Positions 43,614 to 56,000 of a stretch of 64,000 nucleotides of DNA are shown here, piece after piece. The DNA is from Allolobophora icterica. Taxonomy: Eukaryota; Annelida; Clitellata; Crassiclitellata; Lumbricidae. Both the position numbers and the translations under genes were made by a program. How positions within the stretch are numbered: position 1 is the first letter of the stretch; each line of letters begins with the position of its first letter. Location: positions 32,656,616 to 32,720,615 of the forward strand of contig OY744616.1 in NCBI GenBank assembly GCA_963556255.1, written 5' to 3'. The notes beneath the pieces are model-generated. The model was not told the origin of the DNA, did not search any database, and worked only from the letters and a program-made list of their open reading frames with translations.

Positions 43614-43778
43614 ACTAAATCAAACCTAATCCCAGAGCTACCTATTGCACCTCTACTTGGAATAATTATATAGTTATGTAAACTTTATGAATTAGGTTTA
43701 AGATTTTAAGGCTAAAATTTTAGTGTTCAGATTATTAATTCATTCATTCATACTGGAAATTCGGGTTTCGGGGATTCG

Positions 43779-44860
43779 GGTCGACCTGAATCCCCGAAAC
43801 CCGAAAACAATGAAAATACACAACTGCCCAATTTCCCAAAAACAGTTTTATAGAAAGCCGGCGAAATCCCGAAAACTATTTGAACTGCGATACATGACAT
43901 AGACCTAGCGTGGCCTTTATGCATCTCGGAGGCCACGTATGTGCATCCTAATCAGGCTTGTAAGCAGTCTTGTTGTCCTCGAGACCAAGGTCTTGGTCTC
44001 GAGTGCACTCGAGTTCGTTTTTAAAAGTCTTGGTCTTGAGGTTCAAGGTCTTGGTCTTGAGGCTCAAAGTCTTGGTCTTGGTTTTGCAAGACCAAGACCA
44101 AGACTTTTGAAAATATTAACAGTCATTTAACAAAACGCAAGGATTTAAAATGATTGAGGCTTTACTGTTGTTTTATCCAATAATTACTAATACAATTGCT
44201 TTAGTATTTACACGGTGTGATTGAGGCCTTACTGTTGTTTTGGACATTTATTTTGACTTCCGGTTATTTACCATGGAATGATTTCAAAACAGAGTCACAA
44301 TTTGTACATTTACATCCGGTACTTGAAAAGCTACTCTGTGTGCCAGTGAATTCAGCACTGCACAACGTATTTTTCACATGGCAGAATTTTTATGAAGCCC
44401 ACTTGGTCATAAAATTCTGAGCGAATTGGTTTTTATAAAATGCAACAGGCATTTGGAATAACATTTCGCATGAGACTTTTGTAAATACGAATTCGGAATT
44501 CTCTGCACTCTGCATTTGGAGTTGTTTTGTTTGAATAAAAAAAAGATTCATGCTTTAATAAAAATAGCGAGTAGTCCGACTTGATGATTTTTTTAGTAAG
44601 GAATAGAAGTCTGGATATGATTGTGATTTTTTGGGTATTTTTCTCGGTTTTGGTCTTGGGGTTCAAAGTCTTGGTCTTGAGGTTCAAGGTCTTGGTCTTG
44701 AGGTTCAAGGTCTTGGTCTTGAGGTTCAAGGTCTTGGTCTTGAGGTTCAAGGTCTTGGTCTTGAGGTTTGAGGTCTTGACAACAAGACTGCTTGTAAGTG
44801 TCGATTTCGATTTCGGGGATCCGGCCGAAATTCGTTTCGGGGATTCGGGCCGGACTCGTA
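43779..44860. mobile_element. MITE of the CCCGAATCCCCG family, split by a hAT
   Basis: The left half (tcgggtcgacctgaatcccc onward) and the right half (ttcggggattcgggccgg, ending near 44860) match the intact copy at 45086-45369. The hAT at 43965-44790 separates them. Outer boundaries are approximate. Confidence 0.75.
43965..44790. mobile_element. hAT element with GGTCTTGA subterminal arrays, 826 bp
   Basis: Inverted ends CAGTCTTGTTGTC / GACAACAAGACTG are flanked by a perfect 8-bp duplication CTTGTAAG (43957-43964 and 44791-44798). Arrays of ggtcttgaggttcaa fill 43985-44105 and 44648-44775. The frames read through the array (for example the repeated FKVLVLR) come from the repeat, not from a gene. 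No transposase is seen. Confidence 0.9.
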
Positions 44861-45085
44861 GGAACAATCCTAACTTTAAGTATTTTACTAATAAAAGCAT
44901 CACCCTCACATCCGAATTTGTGTGCTGTCAGAAAACCTTGCTTAAATTAAGACGCTTTTAAAGCGTGATCATATCCATATGATATAATCCGATACGACCT
45001 TACACTGCATAACCATTTTTACAAACCAAATAATGATGAAGGCCAAGACACTGATTTAATTAAATTAATTCTAGTTGTTTGGTTG

Positions 45086-45369
45086 GGGGTCAACCCGAAT
45101 CCCCGAAATCCGAATCCCCGAAAACGCTGAAAATACACAAAACCCCGATTTCCTGAAAACAGTTTTATAGAAAGCGGCAGAACTCGCGAAAACTATTCAA
45201 AGTTAAATTGTAAACTTATACGCGACATAGACCTAGCGTGGTCTTGATGTATCTCGATATATACTGCCTATTCGCATGTTTATTAGTAATTTTAGTCTAA
45301 AATCGATTTCTGGGATTCGGCCGAAATTCGTTTCGGGGATTGGGGTTTCGGTGATTCGGGCCGCACCCG
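45086..45369. mobile_element. MITE of the CCCGAATCCCCG family, intact copy, 284 bp
   Basis: It starts ggggtcaacccgaatccccg and ends gattcgggccgcacccg. A perfect 8-bp duplication TTTGGTTG flanks it (45078-45085 and 45370-45377), which points to the hAT superfamily. Confidence 0.85.
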
Positions 45370-45595
45370 TTTGGTTGCGGCGTTTCACTCCTCCGGTCTG
45401 AATCATTTCTCCAAAATTTAATTTAATTTACGCAAAGCTCTCAATAATGCAAACTTTCCAGGATGTGTCAAGGATTAATTACCCCTATTTGTACTTCATA
45501 AGTAACAAATGCGCGCTACTTTATAATAAATATAGAAATTTTACGAATACGTGGGCGATAAACCGGGTTATTGGCGCTCCGCGATATCGTTAGGA

Positions 45596-45720
45596 ACATC
45601 GATGTATATACCATGGTGTAAGAGATATCTTACACCATCGACTTATATTAAGCCATGGTATATACCATCGACCTATGGTATATACCATGTATATACATTG
45701 ATGGTTTGGTATACGCTGGT
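45596..45720. repeat. Cluster of short inverted repeats
   Basis: Arms atggtgtaag and cttacaccat lie around a six-base centre. Further copies of atggtatataccat and catcgac follow. Multiple alternative hairpins are possible. No element ends could be assigned. Confidence 0.6.
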
Positions 45721-45841
45721 ATAAATAAAATTTTATGTAGCGCCTCTTTATATGTTGCAGTATAGCACTGCAAGCCTTGTGAAGAAATATTTCCTACTCC
45801 CTTAACGTTCTAATTTAGCTGATCCCTCACCTTAGCTTTTG

Positions 45842-45918
45842 GGGGAGAAATACTGTTCCAGTCAAAAAAGTGGGGGTACTGGTACCCATCGTACCTCCCG
45901 AAAGTTACGCCTATGTTG
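45842..45918. mobile_element. Fragment of the GGCGTAACTTT MITE
   Basis: Contains aaaaaagtgggggtactggt and ends cgaaagttacgcctatg, like one arm of 29697-29896. Confidence 0.5.
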
Positions 45919-46024
45919 CAAGCAGACTATTTTCAAATCGTTAAGGGCGCGGTATCACTACGCTAGAAGACAATTTAAGACAGCAAAGATTCTCTTGGAC
46001 ATAGAAGAAATACTTGTAGGCCAT

Positions 46025-46225
46025 GGGGTGGGGGATAGAGTAATGGTAACACTCATGGCCAGGATAGCAGTAGTACGCAGTTCGATTCCCGCAATCCCCG
46101 CGGGCGGCGCCTTGCACGGCTGCCATAGCGTGTGTTTAGTTAAGATAGGCTATTGATAATTGTACTGTCATGTCTCAATGTAATATATTACTGCGTTTGT
46201 CGGTTTGAAATAATAAAGAAAAGAT
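46025..46225 (+). mobile_element. tRNA-derived SINE, copy 2
   Basis: It matches 30881-31078 from the tRNA-like head (gatagagtaatggtaacact, B box agttcgattccc) through the body to the tail gaaataataaagaaaagatt with an ATT repeat. The two copies are clearly diverged. Confidence 0.78.
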
Positions 46226-46344
46226 TATTATTATGGTCCATCCCCCATCATATTAGCCTATAGGCCTAGGCCTAATGCATGGCTGGTGAATTACTTGCTT
46301 ACTTGAAGAAATACTTATGACGCAAGGGTTGCTTATGACGTATA

Positions 46345-47581
46345 TACCGGGTGGCCCATTAAAAACGTTCCCAAACTTTGTTAACCTGGCAATTAGACAA
46401 TTTTAAAGTAAATTGAATCACAGTACACCAAACTAATCATAATTCATATTTGTACAACACAGTCAAAATTTAGCGCAAAATACTTAACAGTTTGAGAGAA
46501 ATTGTTGTTAGAACTGTATGACCCATGGTCACAATTTTGCACAGTTGTTTTATGATGACGTTTTACGCGAACAAAATTTGTTTAATTGATCCTCCGCCTT
46601 CTCTTGTAACGACCCTTAGACGCTGTTTCCACTGTCCTATTGACTTCTGTATTTGTGTGTCGTCTAATAGAGACCATTTTGATCGAAACTCCAGCAGATA
46701 CCATTACATTTTTAGAGAAACGACTAGTCTCATGATAAAGTCTTTCTGGCGCAATTGAAGACTTTCGTTCATTGCTAGAGCCGTAAACGCGGCTATTCTG
46801 TCTGTTAAGAGGTATTTCCAGTGTGAAATCCTTCTCATCTGTAAAGACTATGTTCTTAATATCAGATTTTGAAAATCCGAGTATACAGCGCACGACATCT
46901 AACATTGCGTTTCTGTTTAACGTCAGTTGTCAATCTTGTTGTTGGCATTCGCTTGTATGCCTTCAACTGCTTCTTAGAAAGAATTCTTTGCACTGAGCTA
47001 CGTGAAATGTTCCGAGTGCTGGCCATTTTGCGTTGAGATTGATGTGTGCCAGATGCATTTTCTTGCGATTGACACAACTGCTCTACGCTCTCAGCATTTT
47101 CAACAGTCGTTGCAGTTGTTGGACGACCACTTCCAGGCTTGCGAGCAACGCTACCAGTTTCAATAAGCTTATTAATGACTCGGTTTATGCTTTGTCTTGA
47201 CCAGTTTTTACGCGGATATTCCTGAACGATTCGCTTGCCTCGCCAACCCTTCTCCTCAAATGATATCTTAATAACAGCGAGATCATCATTTGAAAACACC
47301 ATGTTTTAATGTTTACTACTTCGAGGACTAGTTTAATCAAGATACTCTCGTTACTTCGCGGCGATATAAATGACGTAGTTTTGTGCAAAATTTGTAAACA
47401 GGTATGACGTCATAACCTTGCCGCAGGGTGTGACATAATAAACGTACTCTCTTGAAATGTGACATTTGTGCACAGAAATAATTGCTTAACATTTTGGTAT
47501 AAATTAAAATTTGATATCTCTGAAATTAGATCTTTGCCAGGTTAACAAAGTTTGGGAACGTTTTTAATGGGCCACCCGGTA
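46345..47581 (-). mobile_element. Tc1/mariner-type transposon, 1237 bp
   Basis: Perfect 48-bp terminal inverted repeats (46345-46392 and 47534-47581) begin taccgggtggcccattaaaa. A TA target duplication lies outside. The transposase on the minus strand is broken (see the separate entry). The unmutated ends suggest recent movement in trans or selection on the ends. Confidence 0.9.
46582..47302 (-). pseudogene. Broken Tc1/mariner transposase
   Basis: The first part (47302-46862) encodes a helix-turn-helix N-terminus: WSRQSINRVINKLIETGSV, an RKPGSGRPTT hinge and ISRSSVQRIL. A frameshift near 46900 leads into the second part, with the catalytic block NIVFTDEKDFTLE, then NRQNSRVYG and NVMVSAGVS. 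It stops before the last catalytic acidic residue, so the DDE triad is incomplete. Confidence 0.82.
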
Positions 47582-48010
47582 TATATGCAATAAAGACGAT
47601 TTGCTCCGATGACGTTATCTTAATTGGGACCGATTGTTTCGTGCCTTGGGTGATGCTTGGAAACGAGTTTAATTTGATAAATTTCAAACAGAAAATCACC
47701 GTTATAATGTCAGAAAGAAGTCGAAATTCTACGAAATAACTGCAGTTTGGAAGACGCAAATCGATCAAGAATCGAAGAATGACAGGAAATTGTCATTTCG
47801 AACAGAAATCATCGAAAACGTTCTTCAAATTCGATCGCAGTTTGACGTAGGCCTAAGAATTGTTCAACCCAAGAATCGCAAATCGATGAATAACTGACTT
47901 GTCAACACGAAATCCTCGAACAGAAAATCAAAGCAGACAGAAAGTCGAAATCAAACGTAAGTATTGTTTCGTTTTTTAAATTATATTTTCATATTTTTTC
48001 ATATCATCTT
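47582..48010. other. Degenerate repeats of GAAATC and CGAA
   Basis: The stretch 47690-47960 repeats short phrases such as gaaatcatcgaa, gaatcgcaaatcgat and acagaaaatc, giving a loose internal periodicity. No gene is seen. Confidence 0.4.
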
Positions 48011-48014
48011 CTCA

Positions 48015-48265
48015 AATCTGTGAAAAAAAATAAACTGGCATACTACGGACACATCATGAGGAGAGAAGAGAGATGTTTGGAGGAGGAGAATATCCAGGGC
48101 ACAATAGGCCCTATGCCAGGCTCTCGTTTCCGTGGAAGACCAAAAATGAACTGGATTGATGATCAGGACTTGGGCTGAACTCTCAGTTAACCAACTGTTA
48201 AGAAAGGTTGGGAACAGACAACAATGGAGGATTGTGCATGACGCGGCCAACCCTCGCCTTGCTAT
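48015..48265 (+). mobile_element. RTE-like LINE C-terminal fragment
   Basis: The plus-strand frame reads LAYYGHIMRREERCLEEENI, then FRGRPKMNWIDD, with stops afterwards. This matches the end of RTE-like ORFs (compare FGHVMRSDG and GRPRRRWMDEI of 17151-20207). Confidence 0.7.
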
Positions 48266-48810
48266 ATATAGTTGAACACTTGTCACTTAATTCTTACGTT
48301 TAACTTTGAATATCTCAGTTCAATTGAGCAGATTTTTTTAGCAATTAATGCTTTATATGTATGTATGTTGATGCTGTTGATGATTAGAGCCTACGAAGAG
48401 GGGAATAAGCAGGGTGAGAATTGTCGGGGGTTGAGGGGTTCAACCCCTAGTCTTTCTTAGGATCCCACAGTTGTCTTCATTGCATACCCCGGGGAGGGGT
48501 CATTTCCAACCCCTTCAGTTGTGCTGGTGTAACTTAGCATCATTTGATTCAGAATCTCTGACAAAGTGAAGAAATTTCCATGGTGTATCATGTAGGCCTA
48601 TGCATTTTTGAATTTTTTCAAGAAAGAAATTGATTTTGATTCGAGTTTGACTTGAAAAACTGCTAGCGTTGAAATTTGCTGCTTTCAAATTTCGCTGACA
48701 TCAGTTTGCAAAATACAAATAAAATATTCAACTCCACATGGGTCAAAGTCATAACCCCCACAGTCTTTTTCTGCAATAAGTGCCAGATTATGATTCTCGT
48801 TCCCTGCTAC

Positions 48811-49592
48811 TAGGGAATGTAATCCCGGAGCATTCTGTCAATCCCGGGATTACGGGATTAGAAATTAATCAATCCCGGGATTATACTTTAGGCCCTATGC
48901 AATGAAAATTTTTCCCGCCTGTAGCATAAATGTATATTTAATACTGTTACGCGGTTGTGTATTAAAGAGGTTGGTTTTAAGAACGTTGTGGCGATGTGTA
49001 ATAAACATGTAACCTTAAAATAACGAAATGTTTAAGCGTTCGTTAGGAGTTATTTACGATAAAATTAATCGCAATAGTAGAATCTCCGAATACTGATGAC
49101 TCAGAGCATAGGCAGAGGCACTTGACAGCAGTAGGGCTCGGTTGATACTTGATCAAGGTTTCGCCACTAACAGGTTGGCCTGCTTGTTTGGTCGTCGGAG
49201 GCTAATTAACTTGGGGTGGGGTGTTTCTGAGTGGAAAGATCTTGATAGTTGATAGCGATCCCACGGCCGCGAATGAGTTCTGAGAACGACAGGTTACCAG
49301 CGCAGCACCGCTGCGGGAGGAGTGCACAGCAGCCTGCAGCACCTTGATATTAAAGCAGCCAGAGTCGGTCTGTTGTCTGTACTAGGGTAGTACTCGTCGT
49401 TGCTGCTTATCTGCCGTAATTAGCGTCCGTTGCCCAAGCCTCAAGGAAGAATTATACAGTGGATAAAGTAATTTTAATCCAAAAATCCGAATTTTTGTAA
49501 TCCAGAAAATACGGGATTCCACGTTTGCCAATCCCGGGATTACGGGATTGAAAAATGTTCCGGGATCCCGGGATTCGGGATTACATTCCCTA
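48811..49592. mobile_element. hAT element with AATCCCGGGATTAC repeats, 782 bp
   Basis: Inverted ends TAGGGAATGTAATCCCGG / GGGATTACATTCCCTA are flanked by a perfect 8-bp duplication CCTGCTAC (48803-48810 and 49593-49600). The palindromic aatcccgggatt recurs inside both ends. No transposase is seen. Confidence 0.9.
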
Positions 49593-49939
49593 CCTGCTAC
49601 TGCCTGAAAGAGGCACGCATCAAGAGTCGGCCAACTGATTGCAGTGATTGCCCGTAAGATCGAGTGCTGCTATAAATCCTCATCGCGTCATTCGATTTAT
49701 CAAGCGCTCAATTTCATGAATTCACATTAGGCTAACATTAATTTTCACGGTCATCGGTCTGTCCTCTGTCAGCATGCCCACATGCAGCGGAGCCCATATT
49801 CCCATATTTGACCGGTATAGATCCCATGTGGATTCCTTCTAATGCCCACGGAAATGATGGCACGGTCAGTACAGTATGTGGTAAAATGCATTATATTGTT
49901 AAGTAATCAGTTTTGTCCAACAGACGTATCTGATACCTG

Positions 49940-50035
49940 AGAAGTCGATAGCAAGTCGCTAAGTCAGTCGCTAAGTCTAAGCGACTTAGTCAGTCGATAA
50001 GCAGGCGACTTAGTCGACTGAGTCGCTAAGTCAGA
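49940..50035. repeat. Cluster of GTCGCTAAG inverted repeats
   Basis: The motif gtcgctaagtc and its complement gacttagcgac alternate several times within 95 bases, at the left edge of the purine array. Stable hairpins or a cruciform are possible. Confidence 0.75.
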
Positions 50036-53000
50036 GAGCAAAATACAGAAGAGGGTAAAGGTCAAGACAAAGATGAAGGTAAGTAAAAAGACAAGAAGGC
50101 AAAGAAGAAGCCAAAGGAGAAGGCAAAGACGAAGGTAAGTAAAAAGACAAGAAGAAGGCAAAGAAGAAGGCAAAGAAGAAGGCAAGTAAAAAGACAAGAA
50201 GAAGGCAAAGAAGAATGTAAAGAAGAAGGCAAACGAGAAGGCAAAGAAGAAGGTAAGTAAAAAGACAAGAAGAAGGCAAAGAAGAAGCCAAAGGAGAAGG
50301 CAAAGACGAAGGTAAGTAAAAAGACAAGAAGAAGGCAAAGCAAAAGACAAAGAAGAAGGTAAGTAAAAAGACAAGAAGAAGGCAAAGAAGAAGGCAAAGA
50401 AGAAGGCAAAGAAGAAGGCAAGTAAAAAGACAAGAACAAGGCAAAGAAGAATGCAAAGAAGAAGGCAGACAGCAAGATGCAGAAGAAGGCAAAGAAGAAG
50501 GTAAGTAAAAAGACAAGAAGAAGGCAAAGAAGAATGCAAAGAAGAAGGCAGAGAGCAAGATGCAAAAGAAGGCAAAGAAGAATGCAAAGAAGAAGGCAGA
50601 GAGCAAGATGCAGAAGAAGGCAAAGAAGAAGGTAAGTAAAAAGACAAGTAGAAGACAAAGAAGAATGCAAAGAAGAAGGCCGAGAGCAAGATGCAGAAGA
50701 AGGCAAAGAAGAAGGTAAGTAAAAAGACAAGAACAAGGCAAAGAAGAATGCAAAGAAGAAGGCAGAGAGCAAGATGCAGAAGAAGGCAAAGAAGAATGCA
50801 AACAAGAAGGCAGAGGGCAAGATGCAGAAGAAGGGAAAGAAGAAGGGAAAGAAGAAGGCAAACGAGAAGACAAAGAAGAAGGTAAGTAAAAAGACAAGAA
50901 GAAGGCAGAGAAGAATGCAAAGAAGAAGAGAGAGAGCAAGATGCAGAAGGCAAAGAAGAAGGTAAGTAAACAGACAAGAAGAAGGCAAAGAAGAAGGCAA
51001 CGAAGAAGGCAAAGGAGAAGGCAAAGAAGAAGGTAAGTAAAAAGACAAGAAGAAGGCAAAGAAGCCAAAGGAGAAGGCAAAGACGAAGGTAAGTAAAAAG
51101 ACAAGAAGGCAAAGCAGAAGACAAAGAAGAAGGTAAGTAAAAAGACAAGAAGAAGGCAAAGAAGAAGGCAAAGAAGAAGGCAAGTAAAAAGACAAGAAGA
51201 ATGCAAAGAAGAAGGCAGAGAGCAAGATGCAGAAGAAGGCAAAGAAGAAGATAAGCAAAAAGACAAGAAGAAGGCAACGAAGAATGCAAAAAAGAAGGCA
51301 GAGAGCATGATGCAGAAGAAGGCAAAGAAGAATGCAAAGAAGAAGGCAGAGAGCAAGATGCAGAAGAAGGCAAAGAAGAAGGTACGTAAAAAGACAAGTA
51401 GAAGGCAAAGAAGAATGCAAAGAAGAAGGCAGAGAGCAAGATGCAGAAGAAGGCAAAGAAGAAGGTAAGTAAAACGACAAGAAGAAGGCAAAGAAGAAGG
51501 CAAAGGAGAACGCAAAGAAGAAGGCAAGTAAAAAGACAAGAAGAAGGCAAAGAAGAATGCAAAGAAGAAGGCAAAGAGCAAGATGCAGAAGAAGGCAAAG
51601 AAGAAGGCAAGTAAAAAGACAAGAAGAAGGCAAAGAAGAAGGCAAAGAAGAAGGTAAGTAAAACGACAAAGACTAAGGCAAAGAAGAATACAAAGAAGAA
51701 GGCAGAGAACAAGATGCAGAAAAAGGCAAAGAAGAAGGTAAGTAAAAAGACAAGAAGAAGGCAAAGAAGAAGGCAAAGGAGAAGACAAAGAAGGTAAGTA
51801 AAAAGACAAGAAGAAGGCAAAGAAGAATGCAAAGAAGAAGGTAGAGAGCAAGATGCAGAAGAAGGCAAAGAAGAAGGCAAAGGAGAAGACAAAGAAGAAG
51901 GTAAGTAAAAAGACAAGAAGAAGGCAAAGAAGAAGGCAAAGAAGAAAGTAAGTAAAAAGACAAGAACAAGGCAGAGAAGAATGCAAAGAAGAAGGCAGAG
52001 AGCAAGATGCAGAAGAAGGCAAAGAAGAATGCAAAGAAGAAGGCAGAGAGCAAGATGCAGAAGAAGGCAAAGAAGAAGGTACGTAAAAAGACAAGTAGAA
52101 GGCAAAGAAGAATGCAAAGAAGAAGGCAGAGAGCAAGATGCAGAAGAAGGCAAAGAAGAAGGTAAGTAAAACGACAAGAAGAAGGCAAAGAAGAAGGCAA
52201 AGAAGGCAAAGAAGAAGGTAAGTAAAACGACAAAGACTAAGGCAAAGAAGAATGCAAAGAAGAAGGCAGAGAGCAAGATGCAGAAAAAGGCAAAGAAGAA
52301 GGTAAGTAAAAAGACAAGAAGAAGGCAAAGAAGAAGGCAAAGGAGAAGACAAAGAAGGTAAGTAAAAAGACAAGAAGAAGGCAAAGAAGAATGCAAAGAA
52401 GAAGGCAGAGAGCAAGATGCAGAAGAAGGCAAAGAAGAAGGCAAAGGAGAAGACAAAGAAGAAGGTAAGTAAAAAGACAAGAAGAAGGCAAAGAAGAAGG
52501 AAAAGAAGAAAGTAAGTAAAAAGACAAGAACAAGGCAGAGAAGAATGCAAAGAAGAAGGCAGAGAGCAAGATGCAGAAGAAGGCAAAGAAGAATGCAAAG
52601 AAGAAGGCAGAGAGCAAGATGCAGAAGAAGGCAAAGAAGAAGGTAAGTAAAAAGACAAGAACAAGGCAAAGAAGAATGCAAAGAAGAAGGCAGAGAGCAA
52701 GTTGCAGAAGAAGGCAAAGAAGACGGTAAGTAAAAAGACAAGAACAAGGCAAAGAAGAATGCAAAGAAGAAGGCCGAGAGCAAGATGCAGAAGAAGGCAA
52801 AGAAGAAGGTAAGTAAAAAGACAAGAACAAGGCAAAGAAGAATGCAAAGAAGAAGGCAGAGAGCAAGATGCAGAAGAAGGCAAAGAAGGTAAGTAAAAAG
52901 ACAAGAACAAGGCAAAGAAGAAGGCAGAGAGCAAGATGCAGAAGAAGGCAAAGAAGAAGGTAAGTAAAAAGACAAGAACAAGGCAAAGAAGAATGCAAAG

Positions 53001-56000
53001 AAGAAGGCAGAGAGCAAGATGCAGAAGAAGGCAAAGAAGAATGCAAAGAAGAAGGCAGAGGGCAAGATGCAGAAGAAGGGAAAGAAGAAGGTAAGTAAAA
53101 AGACAAGAAGAAGGCAAAGAAGAAGGCAAAGGAGAAGGCAAAGGAGAAGGTAAGTAAAAAGACAAGAAGAAGGCAAAGAAGGCAAAGGAGAAGACAAAGA
53201 AGAAGGTAAGTAAAAAGACAAGAAGGCAGAGAAGAATGCAAAGAAGAAGGGAGAGAGCAAGATGCAGAAGGCAAAGAAGAAGGTAAGTAAAAAGACAAGA
53301 AGAAGGCAAAGGAGAAGGCAAAGAAGAAGGTAAGTAAAAAGACAAGAAGAAGGCAAAGAAGAAGGCAAAGGAGAAGATAAAGAAGAAGGTAAGTAAAAAG
53401 ACAAGAAGAAGGCAGAGAAGAATGCAAAGAAGAAGGCAGAGAGCAAGATGCAGAAGGCAAAGAAGAAGGTAAGTAAAAAGACAAGAAGAAGGCAAAGAAG
53501 AAGGCAAAGCAGAAGACAAAGAAGAAGGTAAGTAAAAAGATAAGAAGGCAAAGCAAAGAAGAAGGCAAAGAAGAAGGCAAGTAAAAAGAAAAGAAGAAGG
53601 CAAAGAAGAAGGCAGAGAGCAAGATGCAGAAGAAGGCAAAGAAGAAGGTAAGTAAAAAGACAAGAAGAAGGCAAAGGAGAATGCAAAGAAGAAGGTAAGT
53701 AAAAAGACAAGAAGAAGGCAAAGAAAAAGGCAAAGGAGAAGACAAAGAAGAAGGTAAGTAAAAAGACAAGAAGAAGGCAAAGAAGAAGGCAAAGAAGAAG
53801 GCAAAGAAAAAGGCAAGTAAAAAGACAAGAAGAAGGCAAAGAAGAAGCCAAAGGAGAAGGCAAAGACGAAGGTAAGTAAAAAGACAAGAAGAAGGCAAAG
53901 AAGAATGCAAAGAAGAAGGCAGAGAGCAAGATGCAGAAGAAGGCAAAGAAGAAGGCAAAGAAGAAGGCAAAGGAGAAGGCAAAGAAAAAGGCAAGTTAAA
54001 AGACAAGAAGAAGGCAAAGAAGAAGGCAAAGAAGAAGGCAAAGGAGAAGGCAAAGAAAAAGGCAAGTAAAAAGACAAGAAGAAGGCAAAGAAGAAGCCAA
54101 AGGAGAAGGCAAAGAAGAAGGTAAGTAAAAAGACAAGAAGAAGGCAAAGAAGAAGCCAAAGGAGAAGGCAAAGACGAAGGTAAGTAAAAAGACAAGAAGA
54201 AGGCAAAGAAGAAGGCAAAGAAGAAGGCAAAGAAGAAGGCAAGTAAAAAGACAAGAAGAAGGCAAAGAAGAAGGCAAAGAAGAAGGCAAAGGAGAAGGCA
54301 AAGAAGAATGCAAAGAAGAAGGCAGAGAGCAAGATGCAGAAGAAGGCAAAGAAGAAGGCAAAGAAGAAGGCAAAGGAGAAGGCAAAGAAAAAGGCAAGTA
54401 AAAAGACAAGAAGAAGGCAAAGAAGAAGGCAAAGAAGAAGGCAAAGGAGAAGGCAAAGAAAAAGGCAAGTAAAAAGACAAGAAGAAGGCAAAGAAGAAGC
54501 CAAAGGAGAAGGCAAAGAAGAAGGTAAGTAAAAAGACAAGAAGAAGGCAAAGAAGAAGCCAAAGGAGAAGGCAAAGACGAAGGTAAGTAAAAAGACAAGA
54601 AGAAGGCAAAGAAGAAGGCAAAGAAGGCAAAGAAGAAGGCAAGTAAAAAGACAAGAAGAAGGTAAAGAAGAAGGCAAAGGAGAAGGCAAAGAAGAAGGTA
54701 AGTAAAAAGACAAGAAGAAGGCAAAGAAGAAGCCAAAGGAGAAGGCAAAGACGAAGGTAAGTAAAAAGACAAGAAGAAGGCAAAGAAGAAGACAAAGAAG
54801 AAGGTAAGTAAAAAGACAAGAAGAAGGCAAAGAAGAAGGCAAAGAAGAAGGCAAGTAAAAAGACAAGAAGGCAAAGAAGAATGCAAAGAAGAAGGCAGAG
54901 AGCAAGATGCAGAAGAAGGCAAAGAAGAAGGTAAGTAAAAAGACAAGAAGAAGGCAAGGAGAAGGCAAAGAAGAAGGTTAGTAAAAAGACAAGAAGAGGA
55001 AGGCAAAGAAGAAGGTAAGTAAAAAGACAAGAAGGCAAAGAAGAATGCAAAGAAGAAGAGAGAGAGCAAGATGCAGAAGGCAAAGAAGAAGGTAAGTAAA
55101 AAGACAAGAAGAAGGCAAAGAAGAAGGCAGAGAAGAAGGTAAGTAAAAAGACAAGAAGAAGGCAGAGAAGAATGCAAAGAAGAAGGCAGAGAGCAAGATG
55201 CAGAAGGCAAAGAAGAAGGTAAGTAAAACGACAAGAAGAAGGCAAAGAAGAAGGTAAGTAAAAAGACAAGAAGAAGGCAAAGATGGCAAAAGAGAAGACA
55301 AAGAAGAAGGCAAAGGAGAAGCCAAAGAAGAAGGTAAGTTAAAAGGCAGAGAAGAAGGCAAGAGAAAAGACAGAGAGCAATGTACAGAAGAAGGCAAAGA
55401 AGAAGGCGAAGAAGAAGGTAAGTAAGAAGAAGGCAAAGAAGAAGGCTAGATGGAAGACAGAGAGCAAGACACAGAAGAAGGCAAAGAAGGCAAAGATCTT
55501 CTTCTTTGGTTCTCTGCCCTTAGGCAGGTTCGTATGTCCAACGGCGCCATTCCTCTCGATGTTGAGCTTCCGCTTTCATCTGTCTGTAGCCGTCCCTCTT
55601 TATTGTCCAGTCTAGGAACATCGTTCTTGGCCTTCCTCGTGTCTTTTTCCCCTCCATTCTACCTTCGATGATATTTCTCAACAGAGAATCCCCTCTCATT
55701 ATATGGCCAATCCATCTTCTTTGGTGCTCTCTGATTGTCCTCATCATGGATCTCTCCTCTCCCACCATTTGCAGTACTTCGTCATTTGTCTTCTGCTCTG
55801 TCCAGCTGATTCTCTCCATTCTACGCCATATCCACATTTCGAAGGCTTCAATTCCTTTTGATGTCCTCCCCTCTTATAGTCCACATTTCAGATCCGTATA
55901 GGACCATACTCCATACCAGCGTCTTAACCATTCGCTTCTTCAGATTCCTATTTAATTTTCCTCTCAAGAGCTCCTTTCTTTTATAGAATGCATCTTTTCC

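Noticed and set aside
44433..44961. Repetitive frames (LKTKTLN on one strand, FKVLVLR on the other)
   Set aside because: They are translations of the subterminal repeat array of the hAT at 43965-44790.
49964..55436. Minus-strand open frames of up to 1645 codons (Phe/Leu/Ser-rich, membrane-like)
   Set aside because: They overlap in several phases, follow the repeat modules exactly and have no domain. Stops are absent only because TTA, CTA and TCA are rare in the purine-rich strand.
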